From Corallium rubrum (Eukaryota > Cnidaria > Anthozoa > Scleralcyonacea > Coralliidae), in the NCBI GenBank assembly GCA_964035015.1, contig OZ035998.1, positions 13,722,958-13,786,957 of the forward strand: DNA of 64,000 nt, read 5' to 3'. The stretch's first letter is position 1. Each line of letters opens with the position of its first letter. Below are positions 1-44,875 of the stretch, piece after piece. The notes below the pieces were generated by a model, which saw only the letters and a list, made by a program, of their open reading frames with translations, did not search any database and had not been told where the DNA came from. The position numbers and the translations under genes are program-made.

Positions 1-143
1 CATACAGTTCTTGCCTGAAACTAATGTCAAGGACGGAGAAGACGTGCCTGGGGCAAATACACATAAGCAAATGATTGAATAACCTGGATCTCTTTACTGT
101 TGCAAGAGGTTTATATGAGAGAGATGTATAATATTTTAATAAA
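1..143 (+). other. Short open frame at window edge followed by AATAAA
   Basis: From base 2 an open frame of 26 codons runs to a TAA at 80-82, and an AATAAA hexamer lies at 138-143. This could be the last coding exon and poly(A) signal of a gene entering from the left. It could also be chance, because the frame is short and I do not recognise the peptide (it contains PETNVKDGED). It does not match the PMS1 region expected just upstream of base 1949. Confidence 0.2.
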
Positions 144-249
144 CATTTAATTTTTTAAATCTTTCGACAAACTGAATGCCACAAATGTCAAAGATTCCTA
201 AAGAAGTCTATAATTATTATTTAATCGAATTAGCCGAATCGTTCTCAAT

Positions 250-442
250 ATACCTTATTCAAAAATGGCCGCCGAATTAGAATTCTTATATACATATACA
301 TGTAAATTAGTTTTTATATGAACTCGTTTTCATGTGGGAAATTCAAAAGAATTTTTACTTTAAAACGAGGTTATGTAAAGACTAATTTATATGCACATAA
401 AATAATTTTTATAATTCGGCGGTCAATTTTGAATAAGGCTAT
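250..442. mobile_element. Small foldback (MITE-like) element
   Basis: The left arm CCTTATTCAAAAATGGCCGC, near 252-271, is repeated inverted near 412-440 as GGCGGTCAATTTTGAATAAG. The AT-rich centre is also loosely palindromic. There is no coding capacity. Confidence 0.5.
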
Positions 443-476
443 GTCTTTTTTTTTCATTTTAAAAACATGAGTGGTA

Positions 477-925
477 CTTAGCCTCCTCCGCAGGCAACTC
501 TGTGTCTTCCCACTTTGCGAGCAATAGTGGCAACTGCATGTGTACACTTCCCACTTTAGTTTGCGAGCAATAGTGGCAACTGTGTACACCTCCCACTTTG
601 CGAGCAATAGTGACAACTGTGTCTTCCCTACTTACTACTGTATACCGACGAGAAAAAACGCGAGCTGAGGGGGGAGAGGGGAAACGAAGGGGGAGGGGGT
701 GAGAAGAGGGAAAGGAAACTCTTCCTCTTTTCAATTCGCCTCCCCTCTCCCCCCTCCCCTCGCGTTTAATAATAATAAAATTGATAAATCGTCCCATGCT
801 CTTATTTCTTTCTCTGGTAATCTGGTTTGCTCGCAAAGTGGGAAGTGTACACAGTTGGGAAGACACAGTTGCCACTAGTGCTCGCAAAGTGGGAAGACAC
901 AGAGTTGCCTGCGGAGGAGGCTAAG
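477..925. mobile_element. Foldback element with about 60-bp inverted arms
   Basis: CTTAGCCTCCTCCGCAGGCA at the left end is matched inverted at the right end (TGCCTGCGGAGGAGGCTAAG). The arms continue with tandem copies of a unit containing CCCACTTTGCGAGCAATAGT. The centre holds GC-rich G-tract and C-tract halves that are themselves complementary (about 660-770). The short reading frames here (KWEVYT repeats) come from the repeat unit and are not genes. Confidence 0.65.
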
Positions 926-1387
926 TGATGCAGGCTTGGATCGGCCATTTTGGTTTGGAACAACGGACAGTCATTGTTTTACAATACTCAGTCACGCATA
1001 TTGTTCTATGGCAAATGGCGCATGCAATGGCCAATCCAAGCTTGGAACGATAAATTGAAAAAGTTGTAAGATATGTAAAATATTTTTGATGTCTCAAAGA
1101 TCACTTGGGGCCGATGGCTGTTTCATGGACATCAGCATCGTGTTATCAAATATGAAGACGTTAAATACCCTTCTCAAACTCATTAATAATTCATGAACTA
1201 ATAAGCCAGTTTTCAAACCCGGTAAGGGTCGCGCAAACTGAATTTATAAATACGAAATTAGATAATAAACGGCACAAACAAATAACCGTTTATTACCACA
1301 TTTCTTAATTATAAATTCAACGTGAAACCATTGTCTAATCTAATATGCACCAATACCGCAAAGTCCCCCTACTATAATTGACGATTG

Positions 1388-1645
1388 AGAGGCTGTTTCA
1401 TAAATTCGTGTATCGTGTTTTACCAGGGGTTGCAAACACTCGAGAACAACAAACATTACTCGGCCAATTACCTCGTAATTTTCAATGTCCTCGTGTTTGT
1501 AAAACATTCGAAAACAATACTAGTCACTCGGCCTGCAGCCTCGTGATTTTCATTATTTTCTCATGTTTTACAAACACTGGAGAACAATGAAAATTACTCG
1601 GTTAACGGCCTCGTGATTTTCATTGTCCTCTCGTGTTTGTAACCC
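1388..1645. repeat. Three to four degenerate tandem copies of about 70 bp
   Basis: Units share the pattern ACTCGG-CC-CCTCGTGATTTTCATTGTCCTCGTGTTTGTAA, repeated near 1455, 1525 and 1595. They end with a unit at 1645. The stretch is noncoding. Confidence 0.5.
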
Positions 1646-1649
1646 CAGG

Positions 1650-1907
1650 CCCTGGTAAGCCAAGTCAGCATAATATCGTCCTGGCAAACGTCCCGGCAAA
1701 GCGAGACGGAGTGTTTACATGAGAAAAATTGTCTTGCATTTGCCGGGATCCCGCTTTGCCGAGACGGGACGAAAAACGTCCCGGGAAAATTCTTTTCTTA
1801 TAAACGGAACGGGACAAATAAGAGATATATACCTGCATGGCGGGACCCTGGCAAACGTCCCGTCCCGGCAAACGTCTCGTCCCGCCTCCCATGTAAACAG
1901 CCCCTAA
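1650..1907. mobile_element. GC-rich MITE remnant
   Basis: The block has repeated CCCGGCAAACGTCCCG and GCGAGACGGGAC motifs in both orientations. It ends with CATGTAAACAGCCCCTAA, which resembles the GGGCCTGTT...AACAGGCCC ends of the TTA-duplicating elements elsewhere in the window. The left end is unclear. Confidence 0.4.
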
Positions 1908-1948
1908 GTCGTGTGTCTAGTAGTGACTACTCTCTTTTCTACTCTTAG

Positions 1949-7131
<5,183 letters not shown>

Positions 7132-9274
7132 TGATGATCAATTCTCCCTCGAGTTGCATTCGGATATTTTTAAAACAAATTGTTAGTTAAAAATGTAATA
7201 ATTTTGTAAAATACGTAGTTGTTGTTTGATGTAAGGAATGCATTTTAAAAAGTCACTGAGCTAAAAACTGTATCTGGTCTTTATCCTGTGCCATTGTCTC
7301 AGCGTTCTGTTCATCTCCTATAGTACTTTGCTTCTTTGAAGGGCCAGAAGACTAGTATTCTACCATGCGCTAGAGCCTTGAAAAAAATCATGCTTTCTCT
7401 AAACGATGGATAAAATGAATGTTCGATTGGCACTTCATTTACCCTGATTATACAGCATATCCTCTCATTTCGAAATGATGATTATCGTCATTTGTGAGAT
7501 GTCGTTGAATTAACAATAATCATCATTTTAAAAAAAGAATTCCCTGCCCCCAAACCCCCAACCCTAACCCCACCTCTAAACCTGACCCTAACCACAACCC
7601 CCCTGACAACCCTAACCCTAACCACAACCCCCCCGTTGGACCTAACCCTAACCACAACCCTCCGGAAAAAAGAGTCCCGCCTCTCAGACCCCGACCACAA
7701 CACCCCTAATGGTTCTTTTGTTATATGCAATTTAGTTTAACATCCCGCATGTGGGACAGAATCTCACTTGAGTATCATGATAATCATCATATTCGACTTT
7801 GTGAAGAAATGACGATAATCATCATTTCGAAGTGAGAGGACATGTTGGATTATAGGGTTAAGAGTATAAATAAAACTAGAGGGGGCATTGGGAGAATGAA
7901 TGCTGCTATCTTGGTACTTGGTCCCAGACTTTATTAAACTATCAGAGCTCCCGGATAGTAGGAAAAGTCTGGGACCCGCCGAGTCGTTTTACATCCGGGT
8001 TTGGAATTTTGCTCCCCCCCCCCCCCCCCCACCCAATACCCGCGTTTGACTGGAGTTCACCCCAATGCCCCTCTAGATCTCTATGGTTAAGAGTTCTATA
8101 TGAAGTACTGTACATATCGAAGGCCAATCCGTAAAAAAGAGTTGCGTTTTCAAAAACATCCGGATACGTGTGACCCAGTGACTCACTCATTTATAATATC
8201 CATATTTGTATACTACAACACTGGAAATCAGTAAACCACAGACAGATGAAAAATTTTGAACTCATACATTCTAATGTATGAAATTTAAAAACTTCCTAAA
8301 GAAACAAGGAAAATTCACGCATCTAGATTTATACAGTTACATGACCGGCTTTATCACTCTGCACCAAAAATATAAAAAAATTACATGAATACAAAAATAC
8401 AAATTTTCCACACTTTTGTGTGTTTCATTAAAGTGCTTATGAAATTAAATTTTTGCTTTTTGTATTATTTGATAATATAAAAATATAGAAAATTTTGATA
8501 TTCGTACAAATGTTCATTTAATATTTACGTCTTTGGAAAACACTTTATTTTTCAGTTCAAAGTGGATAGCTAGGGCCGTGAAACGTCAACACAGTAATGT
8601 AAAGTTCAGTATCTAGCAGAAACCACGAATCATTTACTAGTACATAGTATATTGAACTAATGTATATGTTTTCTGACATCCAAAACTTTATAGAGCTAGT
8701 TCTAAAAGGATTTCGTTGCATAGTTTGAAGATAAGCTCGACTACAGGTTACGCCGTTCCGCGAGTTAACGTTGTCCTAAAGACGTGAAAATGATCTGAAT
8801 AACGTATGTAGAACGGGAACGGCGTTAAGATTACTCTTAGGACTAAAAATTATTCATTTTCTTTGTTGTATGAGGAAAATTCTATTGTATTAAGGACGTT
8901 GTCCATGACGTTCGCGTTGTATTTGCTTAAGCTCTCTAATAACGTGGCCACAACAATTAGTGACGTCACACGGTGGATCATTATCATAAATTTATTTAGT
9001 CTTGATCCAACCTTGTGACGTCACAGGTATTGTTACCCGTCTCAGTCCTTGCTGACATTTCGACTTTAAGAAATGTTACGGTTTGGCAAGTTTAAATATA
9101 AAAATAAAGCACTTTCTAAACACGTAAAACCAAAGTGAGCATATGTAGCTATATCAGCGATTTCTATATTTTTATATTATGAAATAAAGAAATTAGCGAA
9201 ATAAGCACGTTAAATCATTTAAAATAGATTGATGGCTCGCATTAAGTTTAGAATTAAATATTTTATTCTTTCCT
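7132..9274. other. Tail-to-tail intergenic region between PMS1 and ANKZF1
   Basis: Apart from the element at 7441-7861, this is AT-rich unique-looking sequence. TTTATT at 9262-9267 reads AATAAA on the - strand about 8 bases past the ANKZF1 stop and is a candidate poly(A) signal. I see no supported gene here. Confidence 0.5.
7441..7861. mobile_element. MITE with about 50-bp inverted ends and telomere-like centre
   Basis: The left end (ACCCTGATTATACAGCATAT, then CCTCTCATTTCGAAATGATG) is matched inverted by the right end, which runs to TTATAGGGTT at about 7860. The interior at 7548-7700 is a degenerate CCCTAACC-type array, resembling interstitial metazoan telomere repeat. The arginine/valine-rich frame across it is an artefact. 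Confidence 0.6.
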
Positions 9275-39057
<29,783 letters not shown>

Positions 39058-40433
39058 TTAATATTTTCCAACGAAATAAGACGGTACGAATAATGTAATA
39101 AATAAGAAAACAAAATATAATGTCCTTCAACTCTTATTAGTTCTGTAAATTAAATTTTTAAGACCCACAAGTCAATGAAAATATGAAATCGCTTCCCGCT
39201 TTTGGTCTATATATATGCCCGGTCGGGTATTGCGCCATACCTCAGCAATATTGGAAGGGAGGAAAAGAGGGAAGGGAGAGAAAAAAGGGGGAAAGATGGG
39301 TGAAGGGAGGGGGAAAGAGGAAAGATGTTTAAAAAGCACACGGTGATTGGTTTAAAGCCGTATCACAAACACCTGAATCTGATTGGTTATCGAAGATGTT
39401 TCTATGAAACATCTAGCAATAAGCTAATGAAAATTCTTTTTTTGACCAAATTGACGAATCACAAAACGCGTAGTACTTGTATGCAATATTAAATTTTGCA
39501 AGAATTGAATATAATGCGTAATTCAAAACGAACTTTGAACTTCCCAAACGAACTTGTGAACTTCGGAACGAACTTCTGTGAAAAGTGAGTTGCAAATGAC
39601 ACGTAATTTAATTACGCGAATCAATATCATTCCAATACCCGGCTGTTGTTGAGTAGGCGTCTGCACGCAGGCTAGTAGTTGAGAAATTGAATGATTGGAA
39701 TAGAAATTGTTATATATAAATTGACAAGATTTCGTGATGTAAGACGGTAAGGCATCATGTAACAAGGATCGACTTCTCGTTGGCATCTTATCAAATAAAA
39801 ATATGGTTTGTACGTGAAAATCTATTTTAATCGATCACTTGCAAAATAATAACTAAAAACAATACAGTGACCCAGTGATATGATGATCTCGTGAGCATAT
39901 TGGCCACATGACGCAATATTACGCAACATTGTGCAGACAGTGCACCCGCGCGCGCCGCAGGTTATTGCGCAAGTGCATGAGGAATTATTTGTCATATTTG
40001 ATATTTGAGATGGATTTACTTCGTAAACTGGGACTTGATAAGGTGAGAGTATTAAATATCTATAATTATGTTATTCAAAATATGCTGTATTTAATGTGAA
40101 AGATTGCTAGCTGGTTGATTGATATTCTAGCTGAATATTGAATTGATTTTAGTTCTATCGAGTCAGTATCGGCCAGCTACAGGACGACCCCGCGTTATAC
40201 GACTCGCCAGAATATTGGCTGGCGTACGCCGTACGGGCGCAAAATCGCTCAATTTATAAGTGTTCATGATCAGTTTGGTGTAATAGGTTTTAAACAATAT
40301 TAATTTGTTTCCGAGCGACCATTGCATGAAGAAACCTAATAAATTACTCATGTCGATCTCATGTAGCAATAAAAGCGGCGTTCCTAAAATATTGTTGCCA
40401 TAATTCATTTGCACGTTCTGACAGGTCCCGTAC

Positions 40434-40462
40434 CATAGTAGCCCAAGCACACTATGTGAGTG

Positions 40463-40530
<68 letters not shown>

Positions 40531-41343
40531 TATTTCCTCGAATAAACGCTGCCCTCGAATAAACGCCGCAGGAGAAACAAAAAATATTATTAAAACGCCG
40601 CACTTTTTCTCATCGATGCGGCGTTTATTTGAAGCATATATATATTTAAAGACATATAAACTTTATTTTTGGGGGATAAGTGTTAAAATTGGTTATGAAT
40701 TTGAATTAAACAATAAATTCACAGTTGATGTTACAAAATTTACAATAAACGCCACCCTTGAATAAACGCCGCCCTCGAATAGACGCCGCACCCGCAAGGT
40801 GAACACAGCAAGGGTAATGTAGAATGCTCAATTTTATAGTCAATGAACAAGTCATATAGATACATATTGATCTTATGAAAGAGGATATGAACAGTTAAAT
40901 GGTATTAAACAGTATGCATTTCTATGCCATATATAAAATAAATCAATTTATAAAATAGAATATACATGTAGTATTAACGTTACTATATATTATAACTTAT
41001 TGGATTTATCTAAGCCCGATATGGCAAAATATTTAAGTCGAAAATTCAATATTGGGTGAGACCAAAGGTCGAGCCTATAATATTAAAATTTGAGACTTAA
41101 ATATTTTCCATATCGGGCGAAGATGAATCCAATAGGTGTTTTATTATATTGAACAAATAATCTGCAATTGACAAGTAAATATACCTTGTGCACCTGTCCA
41201 AAGGTTGCTGCCCAATATGTAATTGTCCTGCATCCTAAAATATTGGGCTGGCACGTGACGCTAATGTAGACATTTGATTGGATGATTAATATTTGTGAGG
41301 GTATAATAAATATATACTCACATAGTGTGCTTGGGCTACTATG
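40434..41343. mobile_element. 910-bp element with about 36-bp terminal inverted repeats
   Basis: CATAGTAGCCCAAGCACACT continuing ATGTGAGTGTATATTA at the left end is matched inverted at 41304-41343. Inside are a TA tract (40467-40527), an AATAAACGCCG repeat block (40528-40795), and an inner palindrome at 41001-41131 (CCGATATGGCAAAATATTTA with its inverted relative). Confidence 0.75.
40528..40795. repeat. AATAAACGCCGC-type repeat
   Basis: CCTCGAATAAACGCTGCCCT and CTTGAATAAACGCCGCCCTC recur at both ends of the block. An inverted GCGGCGTTTATTTGAAGC lies at about 40618. The pattern suggests a short mobile element nested in the 40434-41343 element. Confidence 0.6.
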
Positions 41344-41404
41344 ACTATACCAGTAGCTTTTGTACCAGTGTAACAAGACCAGATGCTACCCCCCTTCAGA
41401 ATGC

Positions 41405-42245
41405 CCCCAGCCCTAAACTGGTGCATGCATGATGACATGCATGCATGCATGCATGCAGCATGCATACATGCATGCAGCATACATGCATGCGTGCAAATTG
41501 GCACTTCATGCCTGCACTGCATGCATGTGCATGCATGCACTACATGCATGCATATGCATGCACGCATGCACGATGCATGCAAATTGGCACTTCATGCCTG
41601 CACTGCATGCATGTGCATGCATGCACTACATGCGTGCATATGCATGCCCGATGCATGCAAATTGGCACTTCATGCATGCAGTGCATGCATGCATGCACAG
41701 GCATGCATGTAAAAGTATAGTGCATGCATGCAAATAGTTTTAATGTATGCAAATACATGCATGCATGCAATAGTACATGCATAAGAAATATTGACTGACG
41801 ATAATATATAATACTAAAATAATATGACAAAATAGCATAATTGCTAACACAAAAAGAACTGTCCATTTATTTGGCACTTCATGCCTGCACTGCATGCATG
41901 TGCATGCATGCACTACATGCATGCATATGCATGCACGCATGCACGATGCATGCAAATTGGCACTTCATGCCTGCACTGCATGCATGTGCATGCATGCACT
42001 ACATGCGTGCATATGCATGCCCGATGCATGCAAATTGGCACTTCATGCATGCAGTGCATGCATGCATGCACAGGCATGCATGTAAAAGTATAGTGCATGC
42101 ATGCAAATAGTTTTAATGTATGCAAATACATGCATGCATGCAATAGTACATGCATAAGAAATATTGACTGACGATAATATATAATACTAAAATAATATGA
42201 CAAAATAGCATAATTGCTAACACAAAAAGAACTGTCCATTTATTT
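41405..42245. repeat. ATGC-rich repeat with a 373-bp tandem duplication
   Basis: CATGCATGCATG-type sequence starts at 41421. The segment from about 41499 to 41871 (GGCACTTCATGCCTGCACTG through CTGTCCATTTATTT) is repeated almost exactly at about 41872-42245, a shift of 373 bp. The apparent cysteine/histidine/methionine-rich ORFs in several frames follow from the TGCATG composition and are not genes. Confidence 0.9.
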
Positions 42246-43537
42246 AATAAATATAAATATTTTGCCTCTGCCCATAGATTAATAGTTAAGCTTCAAGATT
42301 GTTCACTTGCCCAATGTTAAGTCATGTGCAGAACTGACATTTGGAAGTATTGTTTTGCTCCAGCATAGAACCTACATAAAACAATAAAGCTCTTTCAGCC
42401 AGGTGTATTATCACATCAGTTAAAAACTATTCTTCTGTGACAAGGTGACAAAATACTAATAGAATTTAACAGAACAGTCTTAAAATACATGGTCATCATG
42501 GATAGTGAAGCCCAATACATTAGATAGTGCATCATGTTCTATTTCAGATGATCAACTGCATTTATTGTCACCTCGCTGAGCAAAACTACAGTCTGACAGT
42601 ATTTTGATTTATAAACATAATTAGTCAACTGCTCCTTAGACAAAATTACTGTTTTGTATATACACAATATTAGTATACATGTAAGTCACGATATGTCAGA
42701 TACAAATGTTTTCTAACTCACTAGTATTAGTCTGAAAATGACTTTTGAAACCTAATAAGAAATATATTTTTCTGATTTTCTCAGATCAACTCAGATTAAC
42801 TCAGGATTTTCAGCTACTATACCTAACATTACCAGTTTTTACAATTTCTTTTTGAGCATTAAAAAGCACAGAAAGATTAGCAGTAGGTTTAGTAAATAAA
42901 ACTTCAAAAATTCGCTATTTTTAAGGTTTGACTTTATACTTCAAATTCATATTTGAAAATCTTCTCAGTTGTCTAACTCTATTGAATATATCTCCTCCAG
43001 GCAAAATGTCTTATAAAATGATGTTTTTTTGTGAATATTTGCACAGCAATTCCCTCAGTCAAACGGTCAAAGATCAAATCTTTTGAAAAGACTGAAAAGT
43101 GGCGGGAATTCCTTGTTACCTTGGTTACAATGTAAATAATGCTCAAGATGAGGCCTGGTAACTACTATCTAGCCATAATATAATCATTCATACTTTTGAG
43201 AGGAAAACGAAGCAAATTTGAGATAAATACCTACCTTTTATCTTTGTGTGTCGATTTGATGCTGATGAATTCGTTTCACAGGGCTCAGATAAGAACACTA
43301 GAACAGGTTTGAATATTCTTATTTTTTGAATTTGTTGTTTAAAGTCGCCATTTGTGATTGGTGTTAGGCTTATTGTAAAATGTCTCAAAAAAGCGCAACA
43401 CAACTTCAGCAGCACCTTTTCCATTTCCAGAGGATATTTCAGACATTATCTGTTCATATTTTAATGATCTGTTACAAGTTGTACTCTGACATGATGAATA
43501 TAATTGCATAAATTGTTTTGGCAGTTCAATTGCAATC

Positions 43538-43693
43538 AGTGGTGCATGCATGCAAATTATTTATGCATGCATGCAAGGTATTTGTACATGCATGCAACGA
43601 TATTTGCATGCATGCAAATGAGGGTGCATGCATGCAATTTTAAATGCATGCATGCAAATGAGGTGCATGCATGCAAATGCATGCATGCATATT
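43538..43693. repeat. ATGCATGCATGCAAAT direct repeats
   Basis: Seven spaced copies of GCATGCATGCAAA occur, several ending as ATGCAAAT, the core of a POU octamer site. This is the same simple-sequence type as at 41.4-42.2 kb. A functional role is only a possibility. Confidence 0.75.
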
Positions 43694-43844
43694 TTGGAAG
43701 GGAGGGTACTAAGGACCAGATGCCCCCCCCCCCCCCCCCATCAGGACCAGATGCCCCCCTTCTGAAATCCTTCAAAGACGAGGCGTGCGTGTGTTGCAAC
43801 TCTTGGGTAAATAAATAAATGCGGTAATAAAATATGTTTAAATG

Positions 43845-44535
43845 GGAAAAAACCCTTCAAATACTTAGAAAAACATCTTAAAACTTAAACCAAGTTCGAA
43901 ATGTATTGAAACTTGTTTTGAAACTAACACTAAAACTTTTAGATGATTAATTAAATGAGTTCGCAAGCATCCGATGGACGTTGGAATGTCCGCCAAAGCG
44001 CCATTGAAATCTTAATCGCCGTCGGCAATGATTAATTAATGGTTAATTTTTTCTATTCAGAATTTTCTAAGCCATGCCTAAATTATAGTGCCTTTGTCAG
44101 AGTATGCCAGACCCGAAAACTATCATGGGGTCGAATTCAGGCTATTCAGCGCTTCGTAACATCAGTTCGATGATGTTATACAATCAATAAAAACGAAACT
44201 TGAACATAATATGTTGGAAATTCGGCATGACCATGACCACACAACAAAAAAGTTCTAATGCACTTCCGCGTGCTGGCTTTAACTGATAGCCATATGAGAA
44301 TTTCGGCACGGGTTTGTTTCAAAACTAAATAGAAAAACAAACTATTAATCATTGCAACTGGGATTAACATTTCAATGGCGCTTTGGCGGACATTTCAATG
44401 TCTATCGGATGCTTGCGAACTCATTTAATCATCTAAAAGTTTTATTTTTAGTTTTGAAACAAAGTTTCTGTCAATACATTGATTTCGAACTTGGTTTGAT
44501 GTTTTTTTAAGTATTTTCAAGGATTTCAGAAGGAG
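43845..44535. mobile_element. Foldback element related to 32689-33625
   Basis: Left arm segments AAAACTTTTAGATGATTAAT, GAGTTCGCAAGCATCCGATG and GTCCGCCAAAGCGCCATTGA reappear inverted at about 44340-44460. C and G tracts plus CTTCTGAAATCC/GGATTTCAGAAG lie just outside (43720-43775 and 44520-44560), so the element may extend there. It shares GAGTATGCCAGACCC and ATTGCAACTGGGATTAACAT segments with the other copy. Confidence 0.65.
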
Positions 44536-44875
44536 GGGAGGGGGGGGGGGGGGGGGGGCAAGAAAACCATTACCAGATATAGGTCTTCTGTACACACACA
44601 AAACGCCTGTTCCGGCACAATTTCCGATCTCGAAAGAGGTACGTCTTTTCTCGGATAGCTTTTTGTGCTGTTTTAGCTCCAGTGTGAACGGAGTTCGAAA
44701 TCGTTTCGGAAGTAAATTAATAGAATATATAGAGCGTGGTGATTGGTTGTATCGTACGGCATAATAATACACGAAGCCCAGCCAATCAGAGCGTGCGTAG
44801 AAGACACTGCATCTTATTTTATAATATTGTTTTAACTATCATGTTTTTATTAAAGATCCACACAAACAAGCACTG

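Larger units (their letters stand above)
39058..44875. other. Head-to-head intergenic region between ANKZF1 and the receptor gene
   Basis: Both flanking genes are transcribed outward, so regulatory DNA for both should lie here. A GC-richer patch at 39940-39965 (CACCCGCGCGCGCCGCAGG) is followed by an ATG at 40011 whose frame MDLLRKLGLDK ends at a donor-like AAG/GTGAGA (40043/40044). No matching downstream exon was found, so this exon candidate is weak. Most of the remainder consists of the elements and repeats listed separately. Between 42246 and 43535 I see AT-rich sequence without a supported gene. Confidence 0.5.

Noticed and set aside
7548-7700. A true telomere
   Set aside because: The CCCTAA-like units are degenerate, short and enclosed by inverted repeats between genes, so they are interstitial.
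41286-42239. Cysteine/histidine/methionine-rich ORFs on both strands (MHACTCM-type)
   Set aside because: They translate the TGCATGCA repeat and exist in several overlapping frames on both strands.
43188-43551. - strand frames of 70 and 78 codons as exons of a gene
   Set aside because: GNGKGAAEVVLRFFETFYNK looks protein-like, but the frames end abruptly, no supporting splice sites or homology were found, and it is not in phase with ANKZF1.
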